Assembly (NCBI RefSeq): GCF_022458865.1
Contig: NZ_JAJNMU010000025.1
Location: 1-64,000 of the forward strand
DNA length: 64,000 nt
Direction: 5' to 3'
Source: Paenibacillus periandrae
Lineage (GTDB): Bacteria; Bacillota; Bacilli; Paenibacillales; NBRC-103111
Shown here: positions 56,368-63,503 of the stretch, one piece after another
Position numbering within the stretch: the stretch's first letter is position 1
Layout of the letters: each line of letters begins with the position of its first letter
Program-made: the position numbers and the translations under genes
Notes under the pieces: generated by a model
The model's database searches: none
Told to the model about the DNA's origin: nothing
Seen by the model: the letters and a program-made list of their open reading frames with translations, nothing else

Positions 56368-56407
56368 CGTAAAATCCACCCTTTGACTCTGATGCTAAAC
56401 GTGCCAT
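56368..56407 (-). CDS. DUF6094-type DNA methyltransferase, exon 1
   Basis: 40 nt from ATG 56407, eight nt after AAGGAG, encoding MARLASESKGGFY plus the first base of an Ala codon. It overlaps the end of the upstream membrane-protein gene by 13 nt, showing that the methyltransferase belongs to this operon. Confidence 0.75.
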
Positions 56408-56799
56408 AGGTTATTCTCCTTAGCTTCGATTATTTCTTCTTCCCATATGTGACCACGGATAATAATCGGCAAGTATAAAGCTCCTAATCCAATGAAAATG
56501 ACTGCTGCCAATGGGACAAAGATTTGATTATTAAAACTGATCAAGATCAGTCCCGCTGACAATACAGTAAACCATTTTTTCCTCAAACGACCTTTTTTGT
56601 AGGGCAGCACACTCACTACAATCCTCCTATTTGCATTTCGCAGCTTATAATTAAGTGCCAAAATAGGAGCTGCCATTCGTAAAATAAGAATAATCATGCA
56701 GGCCCCCACTATATTGCAAATTGTCTGGTTCAAACTCATTAGCCATCCCATTAAAAAGATCGCACCAACATAAAATGTTGTCTTTTTTATCATTCTCAT
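56395..56799 (-). CDS. Membrane protein of unknown function
   Basis: A 134-residue protein with four hydrophobic helices in two hairpins (FYVGAIFLMGWLMSL, CMIILILRMAAP, then two more). A basic loop (YKKGRLRKKW) separates them, and the tail is acidic. ATG 56799 is seven nt after GGAGG. The stop overlaps the methyltransferase start, so the two are coupled. Resembles PrgI/TcpE-like small conjugation membrane proteins in layout only. Confidence 0.5.
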   Translation of the reverse strand: MRMIKKTTFYVGAIFLMGWLMSLNQTICNIVGACMIILILRMAAPILALNYKLRNANRRIVVSVLPYKKGRLRKKWFTVLSAGLILISFNNQIFVPLAAVIFIGLGALYLPIIIRGHIWEEEIIEAKENNLWHV

Positions 56800-56829
56800 T
56801 TCCATTCCTCCAATTTTTTATAAAATCCA

Positions 56830-56916
56830 CTAATCACCTACGACATAGCCAATGTGCCGGCCATTGATTACAATCTTTCCAGATGTAACCGGATGCTCGG
56901 ACTTTATTGGGATCAT
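56830..56916 (-). CDS. 28-aa peptide gene
   Basis: A tiny gene with an excellent ribosome binding site (TTGGAGGAGGTGATC before ATG 56916). It encodes MIPIKSEHPVTSGKIVIN followed by GRHIGYVVGD. It lies between a terminator and the four-helix membrane-protein gene. Role unknown; a leader peptide or small protein. Confidence 0.5.
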   Translation of the reverse strand: MIPIKSEHPVTSGKIVINGRHIGYVVGD

Positions 56917-56943
56917 TTAGATCACCTCCTCCAAGTAATAAAA

Positions 56944-56990
56944 AAAGCCAGTTGTAAATAAACCTTGTGGGTTCATTCGCAACTGGCTTT
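56944..56990 (-). terminator. Terminator/attenuator
   Basis: AAAGCCAGTTG/CAACTGGCTTT stem with seven T following on the minus strand, 26 nt upstream of the 28-aa gene. Together with the leader just above, two terminators stand in series before this operon. Confidence 0.7.
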
Positions 56991-57007
56991 ATTGCCCTAA
57001 GAACGCA

Positions 57008-57110
57008 AAAAAGCTTGTTCTCACGGGATCCTCTTTTAAAATAGGCATGCCTATTTTAAAGAAATCATTATACCCAATAGGGTTTTCCGCTTCGAGAACA
57101 AGCTCTTAAT
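57008..57110 (-). ncRNA. Structured leader RNA ending in a terminator, copy 4
   Basis: Minus-strand AGCTTGTTCTC and its complement (57104-57094 with 57022-57012) form the closing stem, followed by six T. Inside are TTGGGTATAATGATTTC, a 26-bp perfect palindrome centred on GCATGC (57035-57060), and GAGGATCCCG. It heads the operon of the 28-aa gene, membrane protein and split methyltransferase. Confidence 0.5.
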
Positions 57111-57159
57111 AGAGCAATAATAAAAATTAACACTATTAATATAACATAAACTATTCATA

Positions 57160-57720
57160 TTGCCTACTGGGGATCTGCCAACATTTAAAAGACAACTTAC
57201 CTTCTGAGAGCCGGATCGATTCCAGAAGCAACCAGGAGCAACATCTACTGGTTGACGCGGCTTTACTGTCACATGCTGGCTTCCTGAACACACAGATCGA
57301 TGTCTGGCCACTACGGTGGAACCAGGCAACTGGTACGTTTTGGAAGGTTCCGGGAACTTTCCGTGTTATTATTGTTTTTGACTTCCAGGCACTCACCGCT
57401 CTTCACCAGCCCGATCGTAACACCCTTTTACGTACTGAAACAACCAGGAGCGGACCTACTGGTTGAGGCGGAATTACCGCCACATACCGCCTATGCTGCC
57501 TGCGACGGGGGTGCTTGATCGATACCGGAGCCATTTCAGAGAAACCGAGTACGGTTCCGTAAATTTAAAAGTTTTGACTCCGGAGCTCGCCGCGCTACAC
57601 CAGAGGCTGCAGATTGTTCTGCCCAGCAGCCGAGTCCGGAAGGACCAAGATACAGCATCGCTACTGCAGGAGTTGTTTGTCTTCACTGGGACCGCATTTG
57701 TCGACCGTCTGACTTGTGCA
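57160..57720. repeat. GC-rich degenerate repeats
   Basis: Units contain GATCGAT, GCAACCAGGAGC (or close variants) and CTACTGGTTGACGCGG. Good matches lie near 57211, 57293 and 57410-57470. No frame has a ribosome binding site. Same family style as the 9-10, 24.9 and 44 kb blocks. Confidence 0.45.
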
Positions 57721-57755
57721 TAGCATATTACAGGATTATTGAAGGTATAAAAAAA

Positions 57756-57781
57756 GGATGCGGGCTATAAGCCCAACATCC
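57756..57781 (-). terminator. Terminator after the DndC-like gene
   Basis: GGATG...CATCC with an internal GGGCT/AGCCC stem, followed by seven T on the minus strand, adjacent to the stop at 57783. Confidence 0.75.
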
Positions 57782-57782
57782 G

Positions 57783-59702
57783 CTAATATCTTTCACTCGT
57801 CTCCCAATAGGGCACGATTTCACCCGATTGAATCATAGCCATTACGTTGTCTATCGCTATTGCATCGTTTTCGGTTCTTCTATCAATCATACCGGTTGGA
57901 TTCAATAACGGATCATACATATCAGTTATAATTAAAGGATCAACCGTGTAAAAAGAACGCAGTACATTTCGAAAGCGATGAGATACGGGTATTCCTTCGC
58001 TAATTTCACGATTAGCGACCTCTTTGAAAATTTCATTCACTTCCTCATCCTTCAACGAAATACCGTACTCTTTCATTTTTTTCAGTAAGTTCGTACGAAT
58101 ATCCATCCCTAAGTTTCCAAAACCAGGCTCGAAGCGTTGCCGACCGTGGTTGTCACGTTTATATCCAGTTAAACCCGCATAACGAATGTCTTGCGATGCT
58201 TTTAATAAAGCTCTCATTCGATAATAAGGCTCAAGCTCTGGATAATCACCTCCAACCCCATTTATGCCTATCGATAGATTCCGTAACGATACATCCTCCG
58301 CTACAACAGTACATGACCAGCAACCCATACGAGCAGCCCTGCCAGTGCAGGAACGAACAGCCTCATTATCGCTCATAATTGCAGCCCCAACAGGGCACTC
58401 TGCAATCCCGCCCATTGATGATCCATACAAATTGATCAAATGATAGTTACTATAGTCAGCCCATGGTGTGTCATTTCGTACCAAATACGTTACAATATCC
58501 GTTGCCGACCAATCTCGAATTGGTGCACATGTGCGTATACCCTCTACGACATGACAACCATAGAAATCTTCTGCATAGTGACGATCTATGCTTGCAGATC
58601 TACTCTGGCTTTCTGATGCCCTTAGGCCTAGTAACTGGCAAACCAACTTGCCTTCTGAAACGAAACCTTTAAGTGCTTGTCGCCCTGGCATTGTCTTTAT
58701 TCGAGCTACACACCATTTAAAATTAGGTTCTGATGGTGTCGAATAACCACGCCCAAACACCGTTACCATAAAGCTATCCTGAACACGAGGTTCTACAATA
58801 AGAAATGGGATATCTAAATCAAGGCTTTCTACAGCTTTTTTAAGCCTTCGCACATGGGCTTGCATTAAAGGGTTATCTACCCCTGTATCTGCTGAGACAA
58901 TAACCAACTGGGCACGTGACTGGGGATGTTGTATCTTATAGTGAATACATTTTTGCATCACAACGGATGAATCTTTTCCCCCACTGACCGGTATAACACA
59001 AACGTCATTCTCTCGAAAGGCACGCGCTATGCTCTCCTCTGTTGCTTTCTCCAACTCCGTAGGAACAAAATCGGAAATAATCATTTGTTCCCCCCTGGAA
59101 GGTTCCGGTGATTCAGGAATAAGATAAGGTTCAATAGAAAACAACTCTAATTGTTCACTCTCATCCTTTAACCGAAGTGACGGCCAAGCTAAAGCCTCTT
59201 TTACTCCATAAGGGGGAAATGGCATGCTGTCTCCGTATATTTCAATCGTTATAGTCGTTTTAGCTTTTTTAGCAACAAAAAACAACTTGTGGCACGGTGA
59301 GTTCAGGTGCCAATTGTTGGCCCCCGCTAACTCGCTTTCCAATGCATCTATATAGACTTGCTCCGGAACGATTATAGTAAACCCTAAAGAAGTAAGATCA
59401 TCGAGAAAATCAATTATTTCGCTGCCCATTGGGACTTGGGAATACGAGAACAAGCTTTCTTTCCCAAAGAGTTCTTCAAAAGGCTCTTGTTCGATAAAAT
59501 GGTGTAACACAATATAAGTTCCATCCAATCCAAATATGGCACTCCAATTTCTTACTACTCCATAAAACTCCAGTCCGAAGCTTTTAAGTAACCCCCAAAT
59601 AGTTCGGGTTTCATTGGTTTGTTTTTTTAAGTCAAGAGTAGGCTTTACCTTATTTGGCGCATCTTCAAATAGGTAATGTTGTTCATCCTTCAAATCGATC
59701 AT
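57783..59702 (-). CDS. DndC/PAPS-reductase-like PP-loop enzyme with N-terminal extension
   Basis: A 639-residue protein. Residues 235-500 are a PP-loop ATPase of the PAPS reductase/DndC group: VIPVSGGKDSSVVMQK (PP-loop, Ser240-Ser245), VIVSADTGVDNPL, NFKWCVARIKTMP, LLGLRASESQSRSAS and ARMGCWSCTVV. The last two, with nearby Cys residues, match the DndC pattern, where a 4Fe-4S cluster helps place sulfur on the DNA backbone. About 230 N-terminal residues are not in DndC and are unrecognised. No other dnd genes are present. ATG 59702 follows AGGGGGAATT. Confidence 0.75.
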   Translation of the reverse strand: MIDLKDEQHYLFEDAPNKVKPTLDLKKQTNETRTIWGLLKSFGLEFYGVVRNWSAIFGLDGTYIVLHHFIEQEPFEELFGKESLFSYSQVPMGSEIIDFLDDLTSLGFTIIVPEQVYIDALESELAGANNWHLNSPCHKLFFVAKKAKTTITIEIYGDSMPFPPYGVKEALAWPSLRLKDESEQLELFSIEPYLIPESPEPSRGEQMIISDFVPTELEKATEESIARAFRENDVCVIPVSGGKDSSVVMQKCIHYKIQHPQSRAQLVIVSADTGVDNPLMQAHVRRLKKAVESLDLDIPFLIVEPRVQDSFMVTVFGRGYSTPSEPNFKWCVARIKTMPGRQALKGFVSEGKLVCQLLGLRASESQSRSASIDRHYAEDFYGCHVVEGIRTCAPIRDWSATDIVTYLVRNDTPWADYSNYHLINLYGSSMGGIAECPVGAAIMSDNEAVRSCTGRAARMGCWSCTVVAEDVSLRNLSIGINGVGGDYPELEPYYRMRALLKASQDIRYAGLTGYKRDNHGRQRFEPGFGNLGMDIRTNLLKKMKEYGISLKDEEVNEIFKEVANREISEGIPVSHRFRNVLRSFYTVDPLIITDMYDPLLNPTGMIDRRTENDAIAIDNVMAMIQSGEIVPYWETSERY

Positions 59703-59704
59703 TC

Positions 59705-59770
59705 TAATTCCCCCTGTGACTCCCGCTGCATCGGGAGTCGAAATTATCGGCTCCCATGCAGGGTCACAGC
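59705..59770 (-). promoter_or_regulatory. Leader with mutually exclusive hairpins
   Basis: Next to the ribosome binding site a short hairpin (GACTCCCG/CGGGAGTC, 59739-59718) can form. A competing longer pairing joins CTGCATGGGAG, about 30 nt upstream, with CTCCCGATGCAG, using one arm of the short hairpin. Both cannot exist together. This suggests translational or transcriptional control of the DndC-like gene. Confidence 0.4.
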
Positions 59771-59821
59771 CTGCCCACATAGCATTTAATTTTCTTTTTT
59801 ATGTTTGTCTATAATTCTTCA

Positions 59822-59974
59822 TCAAGACTTATGATAAATTACTTTGTATGACCTATCTTTTTTCATATTTGATTGGTTAATTTGATTTACGACTCTTTCC
59901 GCTAATGCTGAGGAAACGGACGGAAACCAGATAATTTCTGTACCATTGATAACTTTTACAACGGATGCTGTCAT
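59822..59974 (-). CDS. 50-aa small protein
   Basis: A short gene from ATG 59974, seven nt after GGGAGG. It encodes MTASVVKVINGTEIIWFPSV, SSALAERVVNQINQS and a basic end. A beta-rich start followed by a helix. It precedes the DndC-like gene on the same strand and may belong to its operon. Unrecognised. Confidence 0.5.
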   Translation of the reverse strand: MTASVVKVINGTEIIWFPSVSSALAERVVNQINQSNMKKDRSYKVIYHKS

Positions 59975-60124
59975 TGTAATGCCTCCCTGTATTGACCAAA
60001 TTAATCAAAATATCGAAACAATTGTTCACTGCAGCTTATCGATGTATCTTTGCCTAAATAATCTCGAAACTACTGCATAGATATTATGACCTCTCGAACT
60101 GCTCTTTAGAAATTTTAACCTTCA

Positions 60125-62137
60125 TTAAATAGATAATTGCAATTGCCCTACCGGCTCTTTATACCGTTCAAACGTGAGTACGTTTCCTGAACCCGGACAG
60201 TGCTCTGGCATATTGGCACGAACTAATGCTGTCGCGAATGGTGGTGGGACACTGTTACCACAGCGAGCTACCTGATCCGATTTGGTCACGGCTTTCCCGT
60301 TCACCTGGTATCCTGAAATAATATAACTTATTGGAAAGCCCTGTGCTGCGTACAGCTCATGCGGTTCTAACATTCGCATTCCAATGTCTACTATTTGGTA
60401 TACAGTCCCTTTAATCATGACAAGGCCAAAGCGTTCGCGTGTGGTGATCGTCCCCAAAGGATTTTTCACATCTTGCCCTACACTGCTGCCATAGTAGGCA
60501 ATCAAGAAAGCTCTAACCTCTGCATGATGTAGCCCTCCGGACGTTACAGTCCGTAATGGCTCGTTCACAGGTTGTCCGATGTTTTTACCTCGAAGCTTGA
60601 CCAAGTTACTTGTCACTAACGCTGATTTATTTATAGCCGTTATCGTAGAAGATGGTCGATCCAATCCATGACCAATCGATTCTCCAAAATGCTGTGCGAC
60701 ATGAGCTGTTACCAAAGCATTATGATCTACGGTAGTTATGGTAGAAAGTGGATCATTTAGATCATTTCCCGCTCCGGTATAGTTGCCTCCGTAATGCTTG
60801 ATAAGGTAAGCTGCAGCAACAGCAAATTTGTTCCCACCGGCTACTATTGTACCAAGCGGACGTTTTAGATCGAGTGCGCGCGGTTCTTGACCCGGTCCCT
60901 CTCCATAACCTACTTGAATAAGTGTAGGACTGACAAGCAAGTGCTCCGCTTTTGTTACAATCGTAGTAAGAGGATCCATCAGAGGATACTGCATATTATC
61001 GCCGCCGAATTTGGTTTGACCTATCTTCGATATAAATGGTGTTACAAGCCCATAACCATTCTTGGCTGTCATAGTCTGCATCGGTTCCTTAATTCCTTGA
61101 CCTCTAAACTCATTACCAGCATGATTAACCTTAACGATAAAAGGATCTGGGGCTTCTTCAAACCCAGGCTCGTAATAATTCGCTATATAAGGATCATCAT
61201 TGTTAATAACATATTTCATGATTCCTCTAGCGATTCTTCGAAGCGTATTTTTTGCCAAAGGTTTTTTTCGCTCGAAAATACTCGGACAAGGGATGTCCCA
61301 ATCGATGATCTCAGCTGCTGTTCTCCATGGTTTTAACTTACCGGACATTACCTCTGGATTGTTTGGTTCGCCATGTGTTGGCTCTGGCCATACAATTGGC
61401 TGTCCGTCGCAGCGAGCAACCAAGAAAAACCGTTTACGAATCGTAGGAGCGCCATAATCGCAAGCCCGAAGTTCTCTCCATTCAACGTCGTAACCATGCC
61501 TCTTAAGTGCATTTACAAAGGATTTGAACGTTCTGCCCTTTTTCTTGGGGTCGGGTATAAGGTATCGTTGATCAATTGGAACAAACTCACCCGGTTCAGA
61601 AACAACAATCTTATCGTCCTCATCTTCATTCCCACGGATTATTTTGAGCATTCTTCCAGTCTCAGGATCTACCTTTGCGATGAGTGGCCCCCAAGTCTTG
61701 AATTCCTCTACGTTCTCCAACATTATGACTCTCGGTTTGACCGTAGCTACCCATCGTAAGGTAATCCATGCCAGCCCGCGGATGCCCTTTTCGACTGGTT
61801 TTCCGCCCTTGGCTTTACTAAAATGCTTACAATCTGGAGAAAACCAAATATGTCCTACCGGACGACCCTTGGCGACTACTCTCGGATCCACATCCCATAC
61901 AGATTCACAGTAATGATAGGTTCCCGGATGATTGGCTTGGTGCATAGCAATTGCTGCAGGATCATGGTTGATCGCTGCATCCACTGATCTACCAATAGCT
62001 ATTTCAATTCCGGTACTTGCACCGCCTCCGCCGGCGAAATTATCTATGAAGATTTCCCGCTTATAATCGGGGTGCTGGTACTGATACCTGCCATGCTTCC
62101 TATCAAACTTGCGCTGTGCTACCCGACTTAATTCCAA
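60125..62137 (-). CDS. DNA (cytosine-5) methyltransferase
   Basis: A 670-residue C5-cytosine methyltransferase. Motif I is IDNFAGGGGASTGIEIA (residues 31-47), motif IV is the atypical SPDCKHFSKAKGG (catalytic Cys in SPDC rather than PPC), motif VI is MLENVEEF, motif VIII is YGAPTIRKRFFLVA. Motifs IX/X at the end read AAQGFPISYII and CGNSVPPPFATAL. Residues 320-560 contain five or more repeats of the type PLxTITxxxxxALVTAH, the target-recognition part, far longer than usual. TTG start at 62137 after AGGGAGATG. No partner endonuclease is visible, so it is probably a solitary protective methylase. Confidence 0.9.
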   Translation of the reverse strand: MELSRVAQRKFDRKHGRYQYQHPDYKREIFIDNFAGGGGASTGIEIAIGRSVDAAINHDPAAIAMHQANHPGTYHYCESVWDVDPRVVAKGRPVGHIWFSPDCKHFSKAKGGKPVEKGIRGLAWITLRWVATVKPRVIMLENVEEFKTWGPLIAKVDPETGRMLKIIRGNEDEDDKIVVSEPGEFVPIDQRYLIPDPKKKGRTFKSFVNALKRHGYDVEWRELRACDYGAPTIRKRFFLVARCDGQPIVWPEPTHGEPNNPEVMSGKLKPWRTAAEIIDWDIPCPSIFERKKPLAKNTLRRIARGIMKYVINNDDPYIANYYEPGFEEAPDPFIVKVNHAGNEFRGQGIKEPMQTMTAKNGYGLVTPFISKIGQTKFGGDNMQYPLMDPLTTIVTKAEHLLVSPTLIQVGYGEGPGQEPRALDLKRPLGTIVAGGNKFAVAAAYLIKHYGGNYTGAGNDLNDPLSTITTVDHNALVTAHVAQHFGESIGHGLDRPSSTITAINKSALVTSNLVKLRGKNIGQPVNEPLRTVTSGGLHHAEVRAFLIAYYGSSVGQDVKNPLGTITTRERFGLVMIKGTVYQIVDIGMRMLEPHELYAAQGFPISYIISGYQVNGKAVTKSDQVARCGNSVPPPFATALVRANMPEHCPGSGNVLTFERYKEPVGQLQLSI

Positions 62138-62164
62138 TAGATCATCTCCCTAAATTTCTCATTA

Positions 62165-62210
62165 AATAAAAAAAGACCACAGATTTCTCTGCAGCCTTTC
62201 ACTTCCAATT
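62165..62210 (-). terminator. Terminator upstream of the C5 methyltransferase gene
   Basis: GGCTGCAGA-gaaa-TCTGTGGTC (pairing with wobbles) followed by seven T on the minus strand, after the 93-aa gene. Confidence 0.6.
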
Positions 62211-62213
62211 TGT

Positions 62214-62492
62214 TTATGCTATCACCGCTTCACCCATATACCGCAAGCGATAAGTCCAAGGTCCGTTCGCAAAGTACAATAGTTCACCTTTTTTTGTGAC
62301 CTCACCCAATAGAGAAGAGTGTAGCTTCGGAAGATTGTACTCGTCCGAATAAATGGTCGCTTTCCCCAATTTTTGCCCTCTGCTGTCTGTAAATATAAAT
62401 CTAACCTGGCCAACGGGAGTTTCATCGGTTTGTGTTACAAAGCCATCTTCGGTCTTGTATCTCATTTCAACTACCACACGAATAGCTTTCAT
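62214..62492 (-). CDS. Unknown small protein
   Basis: A 92-residue beta-rich soluble protein (VGQVRFIFTDSRGQKLGKAT). ATG 62492 after CGGAGGTG; a TTG one codon upstream is possible. No family recognised. Lies between the SSB side and the methyltransferase. Confidence 0.5.
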   Translation of the reverse strand: MKAIRVVVEMRYKTEDGFVTQTDETPVGQVRFIFTDSRGQKLGKATIYSDEYNLPKLHSSLLGEVTKKGELLYFANGPWTYRLRYMGEAVIA

Positions 62493-62543
62493 CAAAAAGC
62501 ACCTCCGATTTCTATATAAGGGGGAAACCCAATTAAGATTTTT

Positions 62544-62645
62544 CTATAAAAACCCAACTATGGTCTTAATCCCAACTATGAATAAATAAATTGCTACTCC
62601 AACTGCAAGCGATCCAATAGTATCCTTCCATGTCCATCCGTCCAT
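62544..62645 (-). CDS. 33-aa membrane peptide
   Basis: A tiny gene from ATG 62645, about eight nt after TTGGAGGTG. It encodes MDGWTWKDTIGSLAVGVAIY, then LFIVGIKTIVGFL, a short N-terminus followed by one transmembrane helix. Peptides of this type are encoded in many phages and plasmids. Function unknown. Confidence 0.5.
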   Translation of the reverse strand: MDGWTWKDTIGSLAVGVAIYLFIVGIKTIVGFL

Positions 62646-62721
62646 AGAATGGCACCTCCAATAAATATTTCAATTGCACAGTTCGGTCAGGTAAAATCCC
62701 CATAGAGAGCAAATTCACCTT

Positions 62722-63153
62722 CTAAAATGGCAAATCATCGTCAGAAATATCAACTGGTTTTCCCTCATCTTGAAATGGATCTCGATAGCTCTGTGACGGG
62801 GAACCACCTGTATTTCCACTACCTCCGCCACTATTTGAGGACTCCAAGAATCGTACGTTATCAGCAACAACTTCTGTTACATAAACACGACGCCCTTCAT
62901 TGTTATCATAATGTCGGACTTGCATTCTTCCTTCGACAGCAGCGAGTCTCCCTTTTCTTAAGTAATTGGCGCAAGTTTCAGCCAGCTGCCTCCATGTTAC
63001 AATAGGAATGAAATCCGCTTCTTTTTCCTTTTGCTGATTTGTATATGGACGATCTACAGCTAGCGTGAAAGTCGTTACTGCTATACCTTGGGGGGTATAA
63101 CGCAATTCTGGCTCCTTGGTCAGCCTGCCGATTAAAATAACCCGGTTCAACAT
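62722..63153 (-). CDS. ssb: Single-stranded DNA-binding protein
   Basis: A 143-residue SSB that coats single-stranded DNA in replication and recombination. It has an OB-fold (MLNRVILIGRLTKEPELRYT, FTLAVDRPY, ADFIPIVTWRQLAE, LAAVEGRMQVRHY). A Gly/Ser/Asn-rich linker leads to the acidic tip ISDDDLPF that recruits partner proteins. I start at ATG 63153, where all SSBs begin MLNRVIL; an ATG four codons upstream shares the AAAGGA region. It is a mobile-element SSB next to a Toprim replication gene. Confidence 0.93.
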   Translation of the reverse strand: MLNRVILIGRLTKEPELRYTPQGIAVTTFTLAVDRPYTNQQKEKEADFIPIVTWRQLAETCANYLRKGRLAAVEGRMQVRHYDNNEGRRVYVTEVVADNVRFLESSNSGGGSGNTGGSPSQSYRDPFQDEGKPVDISDDDLPF

Positions 63154-63198
63154 CTTCGGACACATCCTTTGTATTTTTAGTAATAATTGATATACCTT

Positions 63199-63503
63199 TT
63201 AAATGACAAATAACTGACCTTTATATCCATTATTAAAAAGATCATCAATACCTTTTCCAGCTTCCTCTGGCCACACATAGATGGCAAGCTCAATTCCATG
63301 CTCATTGAGTAATGGCTTAGCTCCTTCAATGCATTTCAATACTGCTTTGCCAACACTTTCTTCCTTCGATTGAGCATCTGCATCGAATCCTATAACGACA
63401 CGTTTTGGTTTCAGTTTAATAGTGGGTTGCAATAGAAAGCGCCATGAAGATACACCAGCGACTTGCAAATGCAATTCGTCAGTAAAATCAGAAGCAGTGT
63501 CTC
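63199..63503 (-). CDS. Toprim-domain (DUF3854-like) replication protein, 3' exon
   Basis: The C-terminal 100 residues of a Toprim/primase-like plasmid replication protein. Seen are DTASDFTDELHLQVAGVSSWR, KPKRVVIGFDADAQSKEE (Toprim DxD) and IYVWPEEAGKGIDDLFNNGY. The 5' part is separated by a group II intron that continues beyond the window. With the 3' splice site used by introns A and B (after CCTAT) a TGA falls in frame. If the intron instead ends after CATCAT (63504), the frame starts GA GAC ACT and stays open. Confidence 0.6.
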
